A DNA stretch of 64,000 nt from Skermania sp. ID1734 (GTDB lineage: Bacteria; Actinomycetota; Actinomycetes; Mycobacteriales; Mycobacteriaceae): NCBI RefSeq assembly GCF_007489285.1, contig NZ_VLIY01000009.1:150773-214772 (forward strand), written 5' to 3'. This document shows, one piece after another, positions 8,939 through 17,948 of the stretch. The notes under the pieces were generated by a model. It searched no databases. It saw nothing but the letters and a program-made list of their open reading frames with translations, and was not told the DNA's origin. The position numbers were made by a program, and so were the translations under genes. Positions within the stretch are counted from its first letter, which is position 1, and every line of letters starts with the position of its first letter.

Positions 8939-11056
8939 GTGAGCGAGCATCGCCACGCGGCAACTGCTAGATCGGCGACATCGAAGCGATCGGCTGGTCG
9001 GCGTGTTCTGCGCGTCTGCGCATGGCTGCTGGCAATAGTCATCGTGGTGCCGCTGGTGTGGTTCGTCATCAGCTACGCGCGCACAGATGTGCCGGAGCCG
9101 GCGGACATGCGCACCAATCAGGTAGCCACCATCGTCGCGGCAGACGGCAAAACGGTGCTGAGCAAAGTGGTTCCGCCCGACGGCAACCGCACCGAGGTGC
9201 CGCTCTCGGCGGCGCCGAAACATGTGCGGGACGCGGTGCTTTCGGCCGAGGACCGCAACTTCTACTCCAACCCCGGGTTCTCGGTCACCGGCTTCCTCCG
9301 GGCCGCGCGCGACAACATTTTGGGCCGCGACAGCGCGGGTGGCGGTTCGACGATCACCCAGCAATACGTGAAGAACGCGCTGGTCGGGTCGCAGCGCACC
9401 ATCGCGCGCAAGTGGGACGAGCTGGTGATCTCGGCGAAGATGGCGCGCGAATGGAGCAAGGACGACATCCTCGAGGCCTACCTCAACACCATCTACTTCG
9501 GCCGCGGCGCGTACGGCATCGCCGCCGCATCGAAGGCGTACTTCAACAAACCGGTCGAGGCCCTGAGCGTCGCCGAAGGCGCGGTGCTGGCGGCGGTGAT
9601 CCGCAGTCCGTCGGGACTGGACCCGGATACCCATCTTCCCCAGTTGCGGGCCCGCTGGGACTACGTCATGGACGGCATGGTCGAGATGGGCGCATTGAGC
9701 AGCGCTGATCGGCACGCCACGGCGTTTCCGGCGATCGTGCCGCTCAATCAGGTGGCCGACAACGGGGCCAGTCATGGGCCTGAAGGGCTGATCCGCACGC
9801 AGGTGGTGCGTGAGTTGGCCGCGATAGGCGTCAGCGAGGACGATCTGAATACCGGCGGATTACAGATCACCACCACCATCGACCCGAAGACGCAGCAGGC
9901 GGCGGTCGACGCGGTGAACAACGTGATGGACGGCGAGCCCGGCGAATTGCGCACCGCGGTGGTGTCGATCGACCCACGAACCGGCGCGGTGCGCGGCTAT
10001 TACGGCGGCGCGGACGGCGCCGGGTTCGACTTCGCGCAGGCGCCGCTGCAAACCGGCTCGGCTTTCAAGGTGTTCGGCTTGGCCGCGGCGTTGAACGACG
10101 GCATTCCACTGTCCGCGATGTACAGCAGCGCACCGCTGACCGTTGGAAATGTGAATATCACCAACGTCGAGGGCGAGTCGTGCGGGACATGCACGATTGC
10201 ACAGGCACTGAAGCAGTCGCTCAACACGAGCTTCTATCGGCTCGAGTTGTCGATGAAGCACGGTGCCCAGAAAATCGCCGATGCCGCGCACGCTGCAGGA
10301 ATTCCGGAGTCCATCCCTGGCGTGCCCGGCAAGAGCCTGAGCGAGAACGGTGGTCCGCCGGAGAACGGAATTGTTCTCGGGCAGTACCTGGTTCGGCCCA
10401 TCGACATGGCCTCCGCGTATGCCACTCTCGCCGCCAACGGGATGTACCACGCTCCGCACTTCATCCAGCGCGTCGTCAAAGCCGATGGCACCGTGCTGTT
10501 CGATCGGCCCGCCGATCCCGGCGAGCAACGGATCAAGCCAGCGGTCGCCGAAAATGTGACTCAGGCGATGATCCCGATCGCGTCATATTCGCGCGGCCAC
10601 GGTCTGGCCGGCGGGCGGCCGTCCGCCGCCAAAACGGGCACCACGCAGCTTGGCGATACCGGGTTGAACAAGGACGCCTGGATGGTCGGCTACACACCAT
10701 CGTTGGCCACTGCGGTGTGGGTGGGGACCGAGAAGGCGCAGTCGATCACCAACGCCAACGGCGCGATGATCTACGGCTCGGGCCTGCCGTCGGACATCTG
10801 GAAGAAGACGATGGACGCGTCGCTGAAGGGCACCGACTTCGAAAACTTCCCGTGGCCCGATCCGATCGGCGGGCAGGCTGGCGTTCCGTCGTACTCCGGC
10901 CCTTCCGGTCCAGCGAACACCAACGCAGACGATGCACCGGCGCCCGCTCCGGCGCCCATGCCGCAGCTGCAGATTCAGCTGCCGCCGCCACCCCGGTTGC
11001 CGCCGTTGCGGCAGGTGGAAATCCTGCCGGGGATCACGATCCCACTGCCGGGCTGA
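8939..11056 (+). CDS. Bifunctional class A penicillin-binding protein, PonA1-type (copy A)
   Basis: The 705-residue product makes and cross-links peptidoglycan. A short basic tail and one membrane helix (about 24-46) precede a GT51 glycosyltransferase domain with EDRNFYSNPG (catalytic Glu about 104) and GGGSTITQQ (134-142). The transpeptidase domain has SAFK (Ser374, Lys377), SLN (427-429) and KTGTT (565-569), so all catalytic motifs are intact. The C-terminus is a Pro-rich tail ending ILPGITIPLPG. It is closely similar along its length to the second copy at 15359 but lacks that copy's long Gly/Pro-rich cytoplasmic N-terminus. The GTG start at 8939 matches the short-tail form. Confidence 0.9.
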   Translation: MSEHRHAATARSATSKRSAGRRVLRVCAWLLAIVIVVPLVWFVISYARTDVPEPADMRTNQVATIVAADGKTVLSKVVPPDGNRTEVPLSAAPKHVRDAVLSAEDRNFYSNPGFSVTGFLRAARDNILGRDSAGGGSTITQQYVKNALVGSQRTIARKWDELVISAKMAREWSKDDILEAYLNTIYFGRGAYGIAAASKAYFNKPVEALSVAEGAVLAAVIRSPSGLDPDTHLPQLRARWDYVMDGMVEMGALSSADRHATAFPAIVPLNQVADNGASHGPEGLIRTQVVRELAAIGVSEDDLNTGGLQITTTIDPKTQQAAVDAVNNVMDGEPGELRTAVVSIDPRTGAVRGYYGGADGAGFDFAQAPLQTGSAFKVFGLAAALNDGIPLSAMYSSAPLTVGNVNITNVEGESCGTCTIAQALKQSLNTSFYRLELSMKHGAQKIADAAHAAGIPESIPGVPGKSLSENGGPPENGIVLGQYLVRPIDMASAYATLAANGMYHAPHFIQRVVKADGTVLFDRPADPGEQRIKPAVAENVTQAMIPIASYSRGHGLAGGRPSAAKTGTTQLGDTGLNKDAWMVGYTPSLATAVWVGTEKAQSITNANGAMIYGSGLPSDIWKKTMDASLKGTDFENFPWPDPIGGQAGVPSYSGPSGPANTNADDAPAPAPAPMPQLQIQLPPPPRLPPLRQVEILPGITIPLPG

Positions 11057-11090
11057 GCCGAGGCCAGCTTCCGCTTAGCCGGACTTCCAC

Positions 11091-11149
11091 CGCGGAAGCA
11101 GGGGTCCCCTACTGCACGCTGACGCAAGTAGTGGTCCCCTGCTTCCGCG
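11091..11149. repeat. 59-bp imperfect palindrome, family member 1
   Basis: The arms at 11091-11113 and 11127-11149 pair at 21 of 23 positions (GCGGAAGCAGGGG against CCCCTGCTTCCGC) around a 13-base centre containing GCTGACG. A related element of the same length and spacing lies at 44968-45026. It is non-coding and sits between the convergent ponA copy A and ino1. Confidence 0.7.
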
Positions 11150-11197
11150 AAATAGGGGAACAAACTGCGAACGCTGCGAACGCCCCCGGGACAGCAG

Positions 11198-11228
11198 AAG
11201 GCCCGCCGACACCTGGCCGGCGGGCCTT
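11198..11228. terminator. Bidirectional hairpin terminator between ponA copy A and ino1
   Basis: Perfect 11-base arms AAGGCCCGCCG and CGGCGGGCCTT enclose a 9-base loop. The stem is flanked by A/T-type ends on both strands. It lies 13 bases past the ino1 stop and downstream of the PonA gene, so it can end transcription from either side. Confidence 0.8.
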
Positions 11229-11241
11229 TCGACAACTGCTA

Positions 11242-12366
11242 TCAGGCCTCGACGATGAACGCCTCAAGCTCGGCACGGGCCTTGTCGTCGGCCATCTGCA
11301 CCGGCGGCGACTTCATCAGGTACGCCGAAGCCGGGTAGACCGGACCGCCGATGCCGCGGTCGAGCGCGATCTTCGCGGCGCGCACCGCGTCGATGATGAT
11401 GCCCGCCGAGTTCGGCGAGTCCCACACCTCGAGCTTGTACTCCAGGTTCAGCGGCACGTCACCGAACGCGCGACCCTCGAGGCGGACGTACGCCCACTTG
11501 CGGTCGTCGAGCCACTCGACGTAGTCCGACGGGCCGATGTGCACGTTGCGGTCGTGTACCTTGCCCGACAGCGGGCCCTCGAGGTTGGAGGTGACGGCCT
11601 GAGTCTTGGACACCTTCTTGGACTCCAACCGCTCACGCTCGAGCATGTTCTTGAAGTCCATGTTGCCGCCGACGTTGAGCTGGTAGGTGCGGTCGAGCAC
11701 CACGCCGCGGTCTTCGAAGAGCTTGGCCATCACGCGGTGGGTGATGGTGGCGCCGACCTGCGACTTGATGTCGTCGCCGACGATCGGGATGCCGGCGGAC
11801 TTGAACTTCTCCGCCCACACCGGGTCGCTGGCGATGAACACCGGCAACGCGTTGACGAAGGCGACGCCCGCGTCGATCGCGCACTGGGCGTAGAACTTGT
11901 CAGCTTCTTCCGAACCCACCGGCAGGTACGACACCAGCACGTCGACTTTGGCGTCCTTCAGGGCCTGCACCACGTCGACTGGCTCGCCGTCGGACAGCTC
12001 GATGGTCTGCGCGTAGTACTTGCCGATGCCGTCGAGCGTCGGACCGCGCAGCACCGGAACGTCCAGCGGCGGCACGTCGGTGATCTTGATGGTGTTGTTC
12101 TCGCTCGCGAGGATGGCCTCGGACAGGTCGAAGCCCACCTTCTTCGCGTCGACGTCGAAGGCGGCGACGAACTTCACGTCGCGCACGTGGTAGTCACCGA
12201 ACTTGACGTGCATCAAGCCGGGGACCGACGCGGTCTCGTCTGCATCCTTGTAGTACTGCACGCCCTGGACCAAGGATGAGGCGCAGTTACCCACGCCCAC
12301 AATGGCCACGCGCACAGAGGGCGTGGAGCCTGCGGAACGCCCCGTCGATACTGTGTTGTCACCCAT
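11242..12366 (-). CDS. ino1: Inositol-3-phosphate synthase
   Basis: The 374-residue enzyme converts glucose 6-phosphate to 1D-myo-inositol 3-phosphate with NAD. This feeds phosphatidylinositol, PIMs, lipoarabinomannan and mycothiol. The NAD-binding segment [16 protein letters not shown] lies near residue 20. The conserved [21 protein letters not shown] and [12 protein letters not shown] motifs are present, and length matches actinobacterial Ino1 (about 367). It overlaps the upstream padR stop by eight bases, so the two are co-transcribed, as in M. tuberculosis Rv0047c-Rv0046c. Expression is probably set by the PadR-type palindrome at 12996. The hairpin at 11198-11228 ends the transcript. Confidence 0.93.
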   Translation of the reverse strand: MGDNTVSTGRSAGSTPSVRVAIVGVGNCASSLVQGVQYYKDADETASVPGLMHVKFGDYHVRDVKFVAAFDVDAKKVGFDLSEAILASENNTIKITDVPPLDVPVLRGPTLDGIGKYYAQTIELSDGEPVDVVQALKDAKVDVLVSYLPVGSEEADKFYAQCAIDAGVAFVNALPVFIASDPVWAEKFKSAGIPIVGDDIKSQVGATITHRVMAKLFEDRGVVLDRTYQLNVGGNMDFKNMLERERLESKKVSKTQAVTSNLEGPLSGKVHDRNVHIGPSDYVEWLDDRKWAYVRLEGRAFGDVPLNLEYKLEVWDSPNSAGIIIDAVRAAKIALDRGIGGPVYPASAYLMKSPPVQMADDKARAELEAFIVEA

Positions 12367-12940
12367 GGTCGGGTTCTCCTTCTACTTGTGGTGCTGTCTT
12401 CTGCGCTGCTCTACTGCTCGCCTCGGCGGTGGAACGCTCGGCGGCGATGAGTTCGTTGAGCCAGCGCACTTCGCGCTCGCTGGATTCGAGACCGAGTTGA
12501 TGGAGTTGACGGGTGTAGCGGTCGAACGAGCCGCTGGCGCGACTGATCGCCTCCCGTAGCCCCTCCCGGCGCTCTTCGACCTGGCGACGTCTGCCCTCGA
12601 GGATCCGCATCCGCGCTTCCGCGGGGGTGCGGCTGAAGAAGGCGAGATGAACGCCGAAGCCGTCATCGGTGTAGTTCTGCGGTCCGGTGTCTGCGACCAA
12701 CTCGGCGAAACGCTGCTTGCCTTTAGGTGTCAGTTCGTAGACGCGGCGCGCCCGTCGAATGGATCCGGCGGGCACCTCCTCGGCGATCAACCCGTCGGCC
12801 TGCATGCGACGCAGCGTCGGGTACAGCGATCCATACGAGAAAGCACGGAAGGCCCCCAGCAGGCCGGTGAGCCGCTTACGCAGCTCGTAGCCATGCATGG
12901 GCGACTCCAGGAGCAGCCCGAGGATCGCCAGTTCGAGCAC
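12359..12940 (-). CDS. PadR-family transcriptional regulator
   Basis: The 193-residue protein has the PadR winged-helix start ([24 protein letters not shown], with [18 protein letters not shown] as recognition region). A longer C-terminal coiled-coil arm, typical of the PadR-s2/Vir-type layout, follows (about residues 100-175). It is the counterpart of Rv0047c next to ino1. It overlaps ino1 by eight bases and is preceded by a perfect palindrome at 12996-13018 that is its likely operator, which suggests autoregulation together with control of inositol synthesis. The effector is unknown. Confidence 0.85.
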   Translation of the reverse strand: MLELAILGLLLESPMHGYELRKRLTGLLGAFRAFSYGSLYPTLRRMQADGLIAEEVPAGSIRRARRVYELTPKGKQRFAELVADTGPQNYTDDGFGVHLAFFSRTPAEARMRILEGRRRQVEERREGLREAISRASGSFDRYTRQLHQLGLESSEREVRWLNELIAAERSTAEASSRAAQKTAPQVEGEPDHG

Positions 12941-12995
12941 CGGGCTGTCACCTCCTGGTTGTGCGCTCAGATCTAACCGATTGATGCGATGCCCA

Positions 12996-13018
12996 ACTAT
13001 ATCGCGCCGATATAGTTT
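12996..13018. promoter_or_regulatory. Perfect palindrome before padR-ino1, probable PadR operator
   Basis: The arms AACTATATCG and CGATATAGTT pair perfectly around CGC. The site lies about 55 bases upstream of the padR start and is the only strong dyad in the gap. AT-rich dyads of this size are the usual PadR targets, so autoregulation is inferred. Confidence 0.65.
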
Positions 13019-13053
13019 CGTACAGTTCGGCCCGATACAACGTGACGAGATGC

Positions 13054-13869
13054 TCAGCGCCGGTAGGGCACGGCGCGGCTGATCACGCCGGCGAGTGATG
13101 TCTCCACAAATCCGCCGCGTCCAACGCTGTTCGCCGCGTAAATCCGGATCGTCGGCGCACCGGACGTGGTGTCGACCATGATGTGACTGATCGCGGCGTC
13201 GGGAACCTCGACCAATCCGCTGATGGTCGTCATCAGCTTCACCAGCGCCGGCAGGTTCATTGCATCGAGATCGAACGAAACTGTCGCGGGGTCGCGGTCG
13301 GACACGCTCCCCGGAGAAAAGCCCCCGCGGTAGGAGTAGTCGATGGCGCGATCGGGGCGATCATCCATGCGAACGACCGCCGCGTACCGGGCGCCGAACG
13401 CTGGGTAGAACACCGCGCTGTCGGCCTGGGTATCGCCGAAGCGCGCGCGGTACTGGTCACGGAATGACTGCAGACCCGCGACCGTATTGAAGTCGACGAC
13501 CGGCGCGACGATGGGCGTCACCGCCGGCTGGCTGGACGGAACCTGGGCACCGCCAGCCTCACTGCCGGACGCGACGAACCAGCATCCGACGCCCGTAAGC
13601 GCGAGCAGCAGCGCCAGCGCAACCGCGCCCGGCAGCCAGGATCGAGTGGCTACGACTGCCGGACGAATCGGCGGGTCGCGGAATTCGGGCTCGAGCTGAA
13701 GATCGGCAAGCAGCCCGTCGAGTTCGCCGAGCGTCTTTGCGGCATTCGCGGCCACCACCCGATCGCCGTGCTCCGCTGGGCTGAGTTGGCCGTCGGCGTA
13801 TGCCGCGTCCAGCTTGGACACGGCCGCGACCCGATCGACATCCCGGGCGCGTAATCGTGCGACCCCCAC
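13054..13869 (-). CDS. DUF1707 membrane-anchored protein (copy 1)
   Basis: The 271-residue product starts with a DUF1707 domain (RARDVDRVAAVSKLDAAYADGQLSPAEHGDRVVAA, about residues 7-41), then has one membrane helix (about 79-101). A long outward C-terminal domain of roughly 150 residues has no family I recognise. The GTG start at 13869 follows GAGGAGG by five bases. A closely related gene lies immediately upstream at 13891. Rv0048c in M. tuberculosis occupies the same place between the padR-ino1 pair and the DUF5318-ponA1 pair. A role in envelope sensing is suggested only by context. Confidence 0.75.
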   Translation of the reverse strand: MGVARLRARDVDRVAAVSKLDAAYADGQLSPAEHGDRVVAANAAKTLGELDGLLADLQLEPEFRDPPIRPAVVATRSWLPGAVALALLLALTGVGCWFVASGSEAGGAQVPSSQPAVTPIVAPVVDFNTVAGLQSFRDQYRARFGDTQADSAVFYPAFGARYAAVVRMDDRPDRAIDYSYRGGFSPGSVSDRDPATVSFDLDAMNLPALVKLMTTISGLVEVPDAAISHIMVDTTSGAPTIRIYAANSVGRGGFVETSLAGVISRAVPYRR

Positions 13870-13890
13870 AAGTCCTCCTCGACGCGCAAT

Positions 13891-14646
13891 CTACTTGGCT
13901 GGATCGAACGGGTAGACCGCGGCAAACTTGCCATCGAGATCGGCGGAAAGGTAGCCCGACTCGCCTAGTTCGTTGCTCGCATGCACGGACAACGCGCCGA
14001 ACTTGCCGCTCGAATCGACGATGAAATAGATCGTGTCTATCTGGCTCAGGTTCAGACTCTCGCCCGCGCCTTCGATCAATCCCGCCCAGGTGGGCAGATT
14101 CGCGCGGGCCAGGTCGATCGGCACAGTGCGCGGGTCGCGGGTGCCGGCATTCGTTGGATCCTTCCAGTCGCCGTTGAAGTAGTAGCTCAACGAGCGCCGG
14201 GGAGCCGCCGGGTCGGCGCGCTGGAACACCGCATACGTCGGGTAGACCACCAGCTGATCCACGGTCGCCGTGCCGAAATGGTCCTGTGCGGCGCGGACCA
14301 AAGTCTGCAAACCGCTCAGCGACAGGTAGTTCGCGGCGTTCGAACCGCTCGAAGATCCGCCGCTGCACGACCGGACCGAGACCGTGACTACCAGGACGGT
14401 TGCCACGACCACGGCAGCGAGGAGTAGCCAGCCGCGACCGCCCGTCGGCTGCGCCGGCAACCGCAGCGGAGCGTCGCCGGGCTGTATCTGGAGGTCGTCG
14501 AGCAGGCCGTGCAGATCCTGCATGGTGACGGCATGCATGGCGGACGCAACTCGCGCGTCGTGCTCGGCTTGGGTCAGTTGACCATCAGCCAGGCTGGCGT
14601 CCAGGACCCCGCACGCGTCGGAGCGATCGCTGTCGCGCGCCCGCAT
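13891..14646 (-). CDS. DUF1707 membrane-anchored protein (copy 2)
   Basis: The 251-residue paralogue of the next gene has a DUF1707 domain at the N-terminus (RARDSDRSDACGVLDASLADGQLTQAEHDARV), a membrane helix (about 87-108) and an extracellular C-terminal domain containing YLSLSGLQTLVRAAQDHFG. The same LxSLQ-type pattern occurs in copy 1 as VAGLQSFRDQYRARFG. The ATG at 14646 is chosen because DUF1707 proteins begin at the RARD motif; longer in-frame starts exist. Only 21 bases separate it from copy 1, so the two form one unit that probably arose by tandem duplication. Confidence 0.75.
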   Translation of the reverse strand: MRARDSDRSDACGVLDASLADGQLTQAEHDARVASAMHAVTMQDLHGLLDDLQIQPGDAPLRLPAQPTGGRGWLLLAAVVVATVLVVTVSVRSCSGGSSSGSNAANYLSLSGLQTLVRAAQDHFGTATVDQLVVYPTYAVFQRADPAAPRRSLSYYFNGDWKDPTNAGTRDPRTVPIDLARANLPTWAGLIEGAGESLNLSQIDTIYFIVDSSGKFGALSVHASNELGESGYLSADLDGKFAAVYPFDPAK

Positions 14647-14803
14647 TGTCGCAGGGCTGCGTCGTATTACCCGTAGGCCGTCGGGGAAACGGGTCGCCAC
14701 CGAAGAATCATAGGTTCGTAAAGCGCACAGCGATATTGCCTTGTGGCGTCTCGTCGTCGTCACACTTTTGGGTGTGCGGGGTCAATTCCCGCTTCTCCGC
14801 ACG

Positions 14804-14809
14804 TACTCT
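14804..14809 (+). promoter_or_regulatory. -10 element TACTCT for a leaderless start
   Basis: TACTCT fits the actinobacterial TANNNT -10 box and ends seven bases before the GTG at 14817. No ribosome site exists there, which points to a leaderless transcript and supports this start. Confidence 0.55.
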
Positions 14810-14816
14810 GGTTTGC

Positions 14817-15245
14817 GTGCGAATACAGCGGCAGGTGGTGGACTACGCGCTTCAGCGCCGTTCGCTGCTTGCCGAGGTGTACGCGGGACGCACCGGCGTT
14901 TCCGAAGTGTGTGACGCCAGCCCTTACCTCTTGCGTGCCGCCAAGTTCCACGGCAAGCCCAGCAAGGTGATGTGCCCGATCTGCCGCAAGGAACAACTCA
15001 CGCTCGTTTCGTGGGTGTTCGGTGACACGCTCGGTCCAGTGTCGGGTTCGGCGCGTACCGCCGAGGAGCTGGTACGACTGGCAGCGGCACGGGAGGAATT
15101 CTCGGTGCATGTCGTCGAGGTGTGCCGGACCTGCAGTTGGAACCATTTGGTTCAGTCGTACGTGCTCGGTATGGTGCCCTCCACCAAGCGTTCGCGGCGG
15201 TCTTCGGGCAGCCGCACGCCCAGCCGCCGCACCGCGACCGAATAG
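14817..15245 (+). CDS. DUF5318 protein with paired Cys zinc-binding motifs
   Basis: The 142-residue cytoplasmic protein corresponds to Rv0049, always found just before ponA1 in mycobacteria as I recall. It has CPICRKE in the middle and CRTC later, which together form a probable four-cysteine zinc site. A basic Ser/Arg-rich tail follows. The start is the GTG at 14817, supported by a -10 box seven bases upstream. Its function is unknown. Position suggests a link with the PonA1-type synthase that begins 113 bases downstream. Confidence 0.8.
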   Translation: MRIQRQVVDYALQRRSLLAEVYAGRTGVSEVCDASPYLLRAAKFHGKPSKVMCPICRKEQLTLVSWVFGDTLGPVSGSARTAEELVRLAAAREEFSVHVVEVCRTCSWNHLVQSYVLGMVPSTKRSRRSSGSRTPSRRTATE

Positions 15246-15358
15246 CGCTCCACCGACGAACGCGCTCATCAGCCATGTCCTGACCGACCGCGCCGAAGCG
15301 CTCACCTGTGTTTCGGCCCGAGAGAAATGCTCCACTGTCTACACCGGGAGATTTGCCA

Positions 15359-17938
15359 GTGACCAACCCCTACAACCCGCCACCAGGTGATCGCCCGAAC
15401 GGACCCGCCCGCAACCCCAACCGACCAGCCGGGGCGCCAGGTGGGCGTCCGGTGCCGCCACCGAATTGGGGCGGCAGTGGTGGCGGGCTCCCGCCGCGTC
15501 GGCCGTCGGGCGACGACGCGCCCACTCAGCAGATCCGGCGTCCAGGCGTGCCGCCGGCGCGTGAGCCACGGATCGCTCCCATTGGTGCAGCGGGCTCGCG
15601 ACCGCCGGCTGGGCCTGACGGTCCGAGTGGCCGGGCACCCGGCGGACCGACCGGTCCCGGTGGACCGCCGCCCACGGGCGGCTCGGGCGGCCACGGGTCC
15701 GGTGGCTCCGGCGGCAAGCGCCGGGGGCCGAACTGGAAGGCCATCCGCCGGACGCTGTACGCACTGATCGCCATTTTTCTGGTAGTTCCCCTGGTGGCCT
15801 TCTTCGTTGCCTACCTGGTGGTGGACGTTCCCAAGCCGGGCGACATGAAGACCAACCAAGTCGCGACCATTTACGACTCCGACGGCAAGACCGTGCTGTC
15901 CAAGGTCATTCCGCCGCAGGGCAACCGCACCGATGTCGCGCTGTCGGATGTGCCGGCACACGTGCGCAACGCGGTGCTCGCCGCGGAGGACCGCGATTTC
16001 TACAGCAACCCAGGCTTCTCGATCACTGGTTTTGGCCGCGCTTTGCGCGACAACGTGCTCGGGCGCGCGGACGCGGGTGGTGGCTCGACCATCACCCAGC
16101 AGTACGTCAAGAACGCGCTGGTCGGCTCGCAGCACTCGATCATCCGCAAGCTGCATGAACTCGTCGTCTCCACAAAGATGACCCGCGAGTGGAGCAAGGA
16201 CGACATTCTGCAGGCCTACCTCAACACGATCTACTTCGGTCGCGGCGCATACGGCATCGGCGCGGCGTCCAAGGCGTATTTCGGCAAGCCGGTCAATCAG
16301 CTCGATGTTTCCGAGGGCGCGGTGCTCGCGGCGCTGATTCAGCAGCCGTCCGGTCTGGATCCGGAGACCAACCCGACCGGTGCGAAAGCGCGCTGGAACT
16401 ATGTTCTCGACGGAATGGTCAGCATGGGCACGCTGTCCAAGTCCGAGCGCGCGACAATCCAGTTCCCACAAGTCCTGCCTGCGACGCCCCAAAACGGGGA
16501 CGACCAGGACAACGGTCCGGCCGGGCTTATTAAGGCGCAGGTCCTCAAGGAACTGTCGGCCGCAGGGATCAGCGAGCAGGAACTGAATACCGAGGGTCTG
16601 AGCATCACCACGACCATCGATCCCACCGCGCAGGCCGCGGCCGAGAAGGCCGTCAAGGCAAACATGGACGGCGAGGGCAACGACCTCCGAACCGCCGTCG
16701 TGTCCGTCGATCCGCACACAGGTGCGGTGCGGGCCTACTACGGCGGCGACAACGGCCACGGTTACGACTTCGCCCAGGCCGGGTTGCAGACAGGGTCGAC
16801 GTTCAAGGTCTTCGGCCTCGCCGCCAACCTCGCCAAGGGAATCCCGCTGTCGAAGATGTACAGCAGTGCTCCGCTGACCGTGCACGGCATCACCGTCACC
16901 AACGTCGGCGGTGAGTCCTGCGGTACCTGCACCATTGCGCAGGCGCTGAAGATGTCGCTGAACACCAGCTTCTACCGCATGGAGCTGGGCCTCGGTAACG
17001 ACGGCCCGCAGCAGATCGCCGACATGGCGCACAAGGCCGGCATCCCGGAAGACATCCCCGGAGTCGGTAAGTCCCTCACCGAACCGAATGGCGCCGGACC
17101 CAACGACGGCATCGTGCTCGGCCAGTACCAGGTGCGCCCGATCGACATGGCGTCGGCGTACGCGACCTTCGCGGCCGAGGGCGTCTACCACCAGCCGTAC
17201 TTCGTGCAGAAGGTGGTCAACGCCGACGGCACCGTGCTGCTCGATCGCGGCAATCCGTCCGGGGAGCAGCGCATCGACAAGGACGTCGTGGACAACGTGA
17301 TTTCCGCGATGGAGCCGATCGCCGCCTATTCCAACGGTCACAATCTGGCCGGTGGCCGCCCGTCGGCGTCGAAGACCGGCACCACCCAGCTCGGTGACAC
17401 TGACTCCAACAAGGACGCATGGATGATCGGCTTCACGCCGTCGCTGTCGACCGCGGTGTGGGTGGGCACCGAACAGGGCATTCCGCTGGTCAACTCGTAC
17501 GGCGGCGAAATCTATGGCGCCGGGCTGCCGGCTGACATCTGGAAGTCGACGATGGACGGGGCGCTGAAGGGCACCGACGTCGAGTACTTCCCCAAGCCTG
17601 CGGCGATCGGCGGGCAGGCCGGGGTCCCGGACTACACCGGACCTACCACCGCCAGTCCGAAGACGACCGTGGCCAAGCCGAGCCCGACCGAGGACTCCGG
17701 CCCGCCGCCCGTGGTGATCACGCCGTCGCAGGTGCAGATCCTGCCGGGCATCACAATCCCGGTTCCCGGGATACAGCAGGAGTCACCGTCGCAGGGCGGC
17801 GGAGGCGGCACCGACAATGGATCGCAAACCGGTGCCGGTGGCGGGCCGTCGCCCAATGGCGGCGGAACTGGTCCCGGCGCCGGCGGTGGTGCCGCGCCGA
17901 ATGGCGTCGCGCCGAACGGCGTGGGCGTAGGGCGGTAG
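15359..17938 (+). CDS. ponA1: Bifunctional class A penicillin-binding protein PonA1 (copy B)
   Basis: The 859-residue synthase has a cytoplasmic N-terminal segment of about 125 residues rich in Pro, Gly and Arg, then one membrane helix. The GT51 domain (AAEDRDFYSNPG, Glu about 210; GGGSTITQQ) and the transpeptidase domain (STFK with Ser480; SLN; KTGTT near 672) follow, and a long Gly/Pro tail ends the protein. This is the layout of mycobacterial PonA1, whose disordered tail helps control polar growth. The GTG at 15359 has GGGAG eight bases upstream. A GTG at 15308 is possible but lacks a site. DUF5318 and GT87 neighbours match Rv0049 and Rv0051, so this copy is the positional orthologue. Confidence 0.93.
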   Translation: MTNPYNPPPGDRPNGPARNPNRPAGAPGGRPVPPPNWGGSGGGLPPRRPSGDDAPTQQIRRPGVPPAREPRIAPIGAAGSRPPAGPDGPSGRAPGGPTGPGGPPPTGGSGGHGSGGSGGKRRGPNWKAIRRTLYALIAIFLVVPLVAFFVAYLVVDVPKPGDMKTNQVATIYDSDGKTVLSKVIPPQGNRTDVALSDVPAHVRNAVLAAEDRDFYSNPGFSITGFGRALRDNVLGRADAGGGSTITQQYVKNALVGSQHSIIRKLHELVVSTKMTREWSKDDILQAYLNTIYFGRGAYGIGAASKAYFGKPVNQLDVSEGAVLAALIQQPSGLDPETNPTGAKARWNYVLDGMVSMGTLSKSERATIQFPQVLPATPQNGDDQDNGPAGLIKAQVLKELSAAGISEQELNTEGLSITTTIDPTAQAAAEKAVKANMDGEGNDLRTAVVSVDPHTGAVRAYYGGDNGHGYDFAQAGLQTGSTFKVFGLAANLAKGIPLSKMYSSAPLTVHGITVTNVGGESCGTCTIAQALKMSLNTSFYRMELGLGNDGPQQIADMAHKAGIPEDIPGVGKSLTEPNGAGPNDGIVLGQYQVRPIDMASAYATFAAEGVYHQPYFVQKVVNADGTVLLDRGNPSGEQRIDKDVVDNVISAMEPIAAYSNGHNLAGGRPSASKTGTTQLGDTDSNKDAWMIGFTPSLSTAVWVGTEQGIPLVNSYGGEIYGAGLPADIWKSTMDGALKGTDVEYFPKPAAIGGQAGVPDYTGPTTASPKTTVAKPSPTEDSGPPPVVITPSQVQILPGITIPVPGIQQESPSQGGGGGTDNGSQTGAGGGPSPNGGGTGPGAGGGAAPNGVAPNGVGVGR

Positions 17939-17948
17939 CGTTCGAGTA

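Noticed and set aside
7955..9775. Very long open frames on the minus strand (also 15302-17341 and 5722-6939)
   Set aside because: They lie opposite well-supported genes with domain motifs, have His/Arg/Gln-rich translations without motifs, and reflect high-GC codon use.
14770..14800. A tRNA-like 3' end (GCGGGGTCAATTCCCGC followed by TTCTCCGCAC)
   Set aside because: The stem and 7-base loop resemble a T-arm, but the loop starts GTC rather than TTC. No matching 5' acceptor strand or anticodon arm lies within 90 bases upstream. At most it is a remnant.
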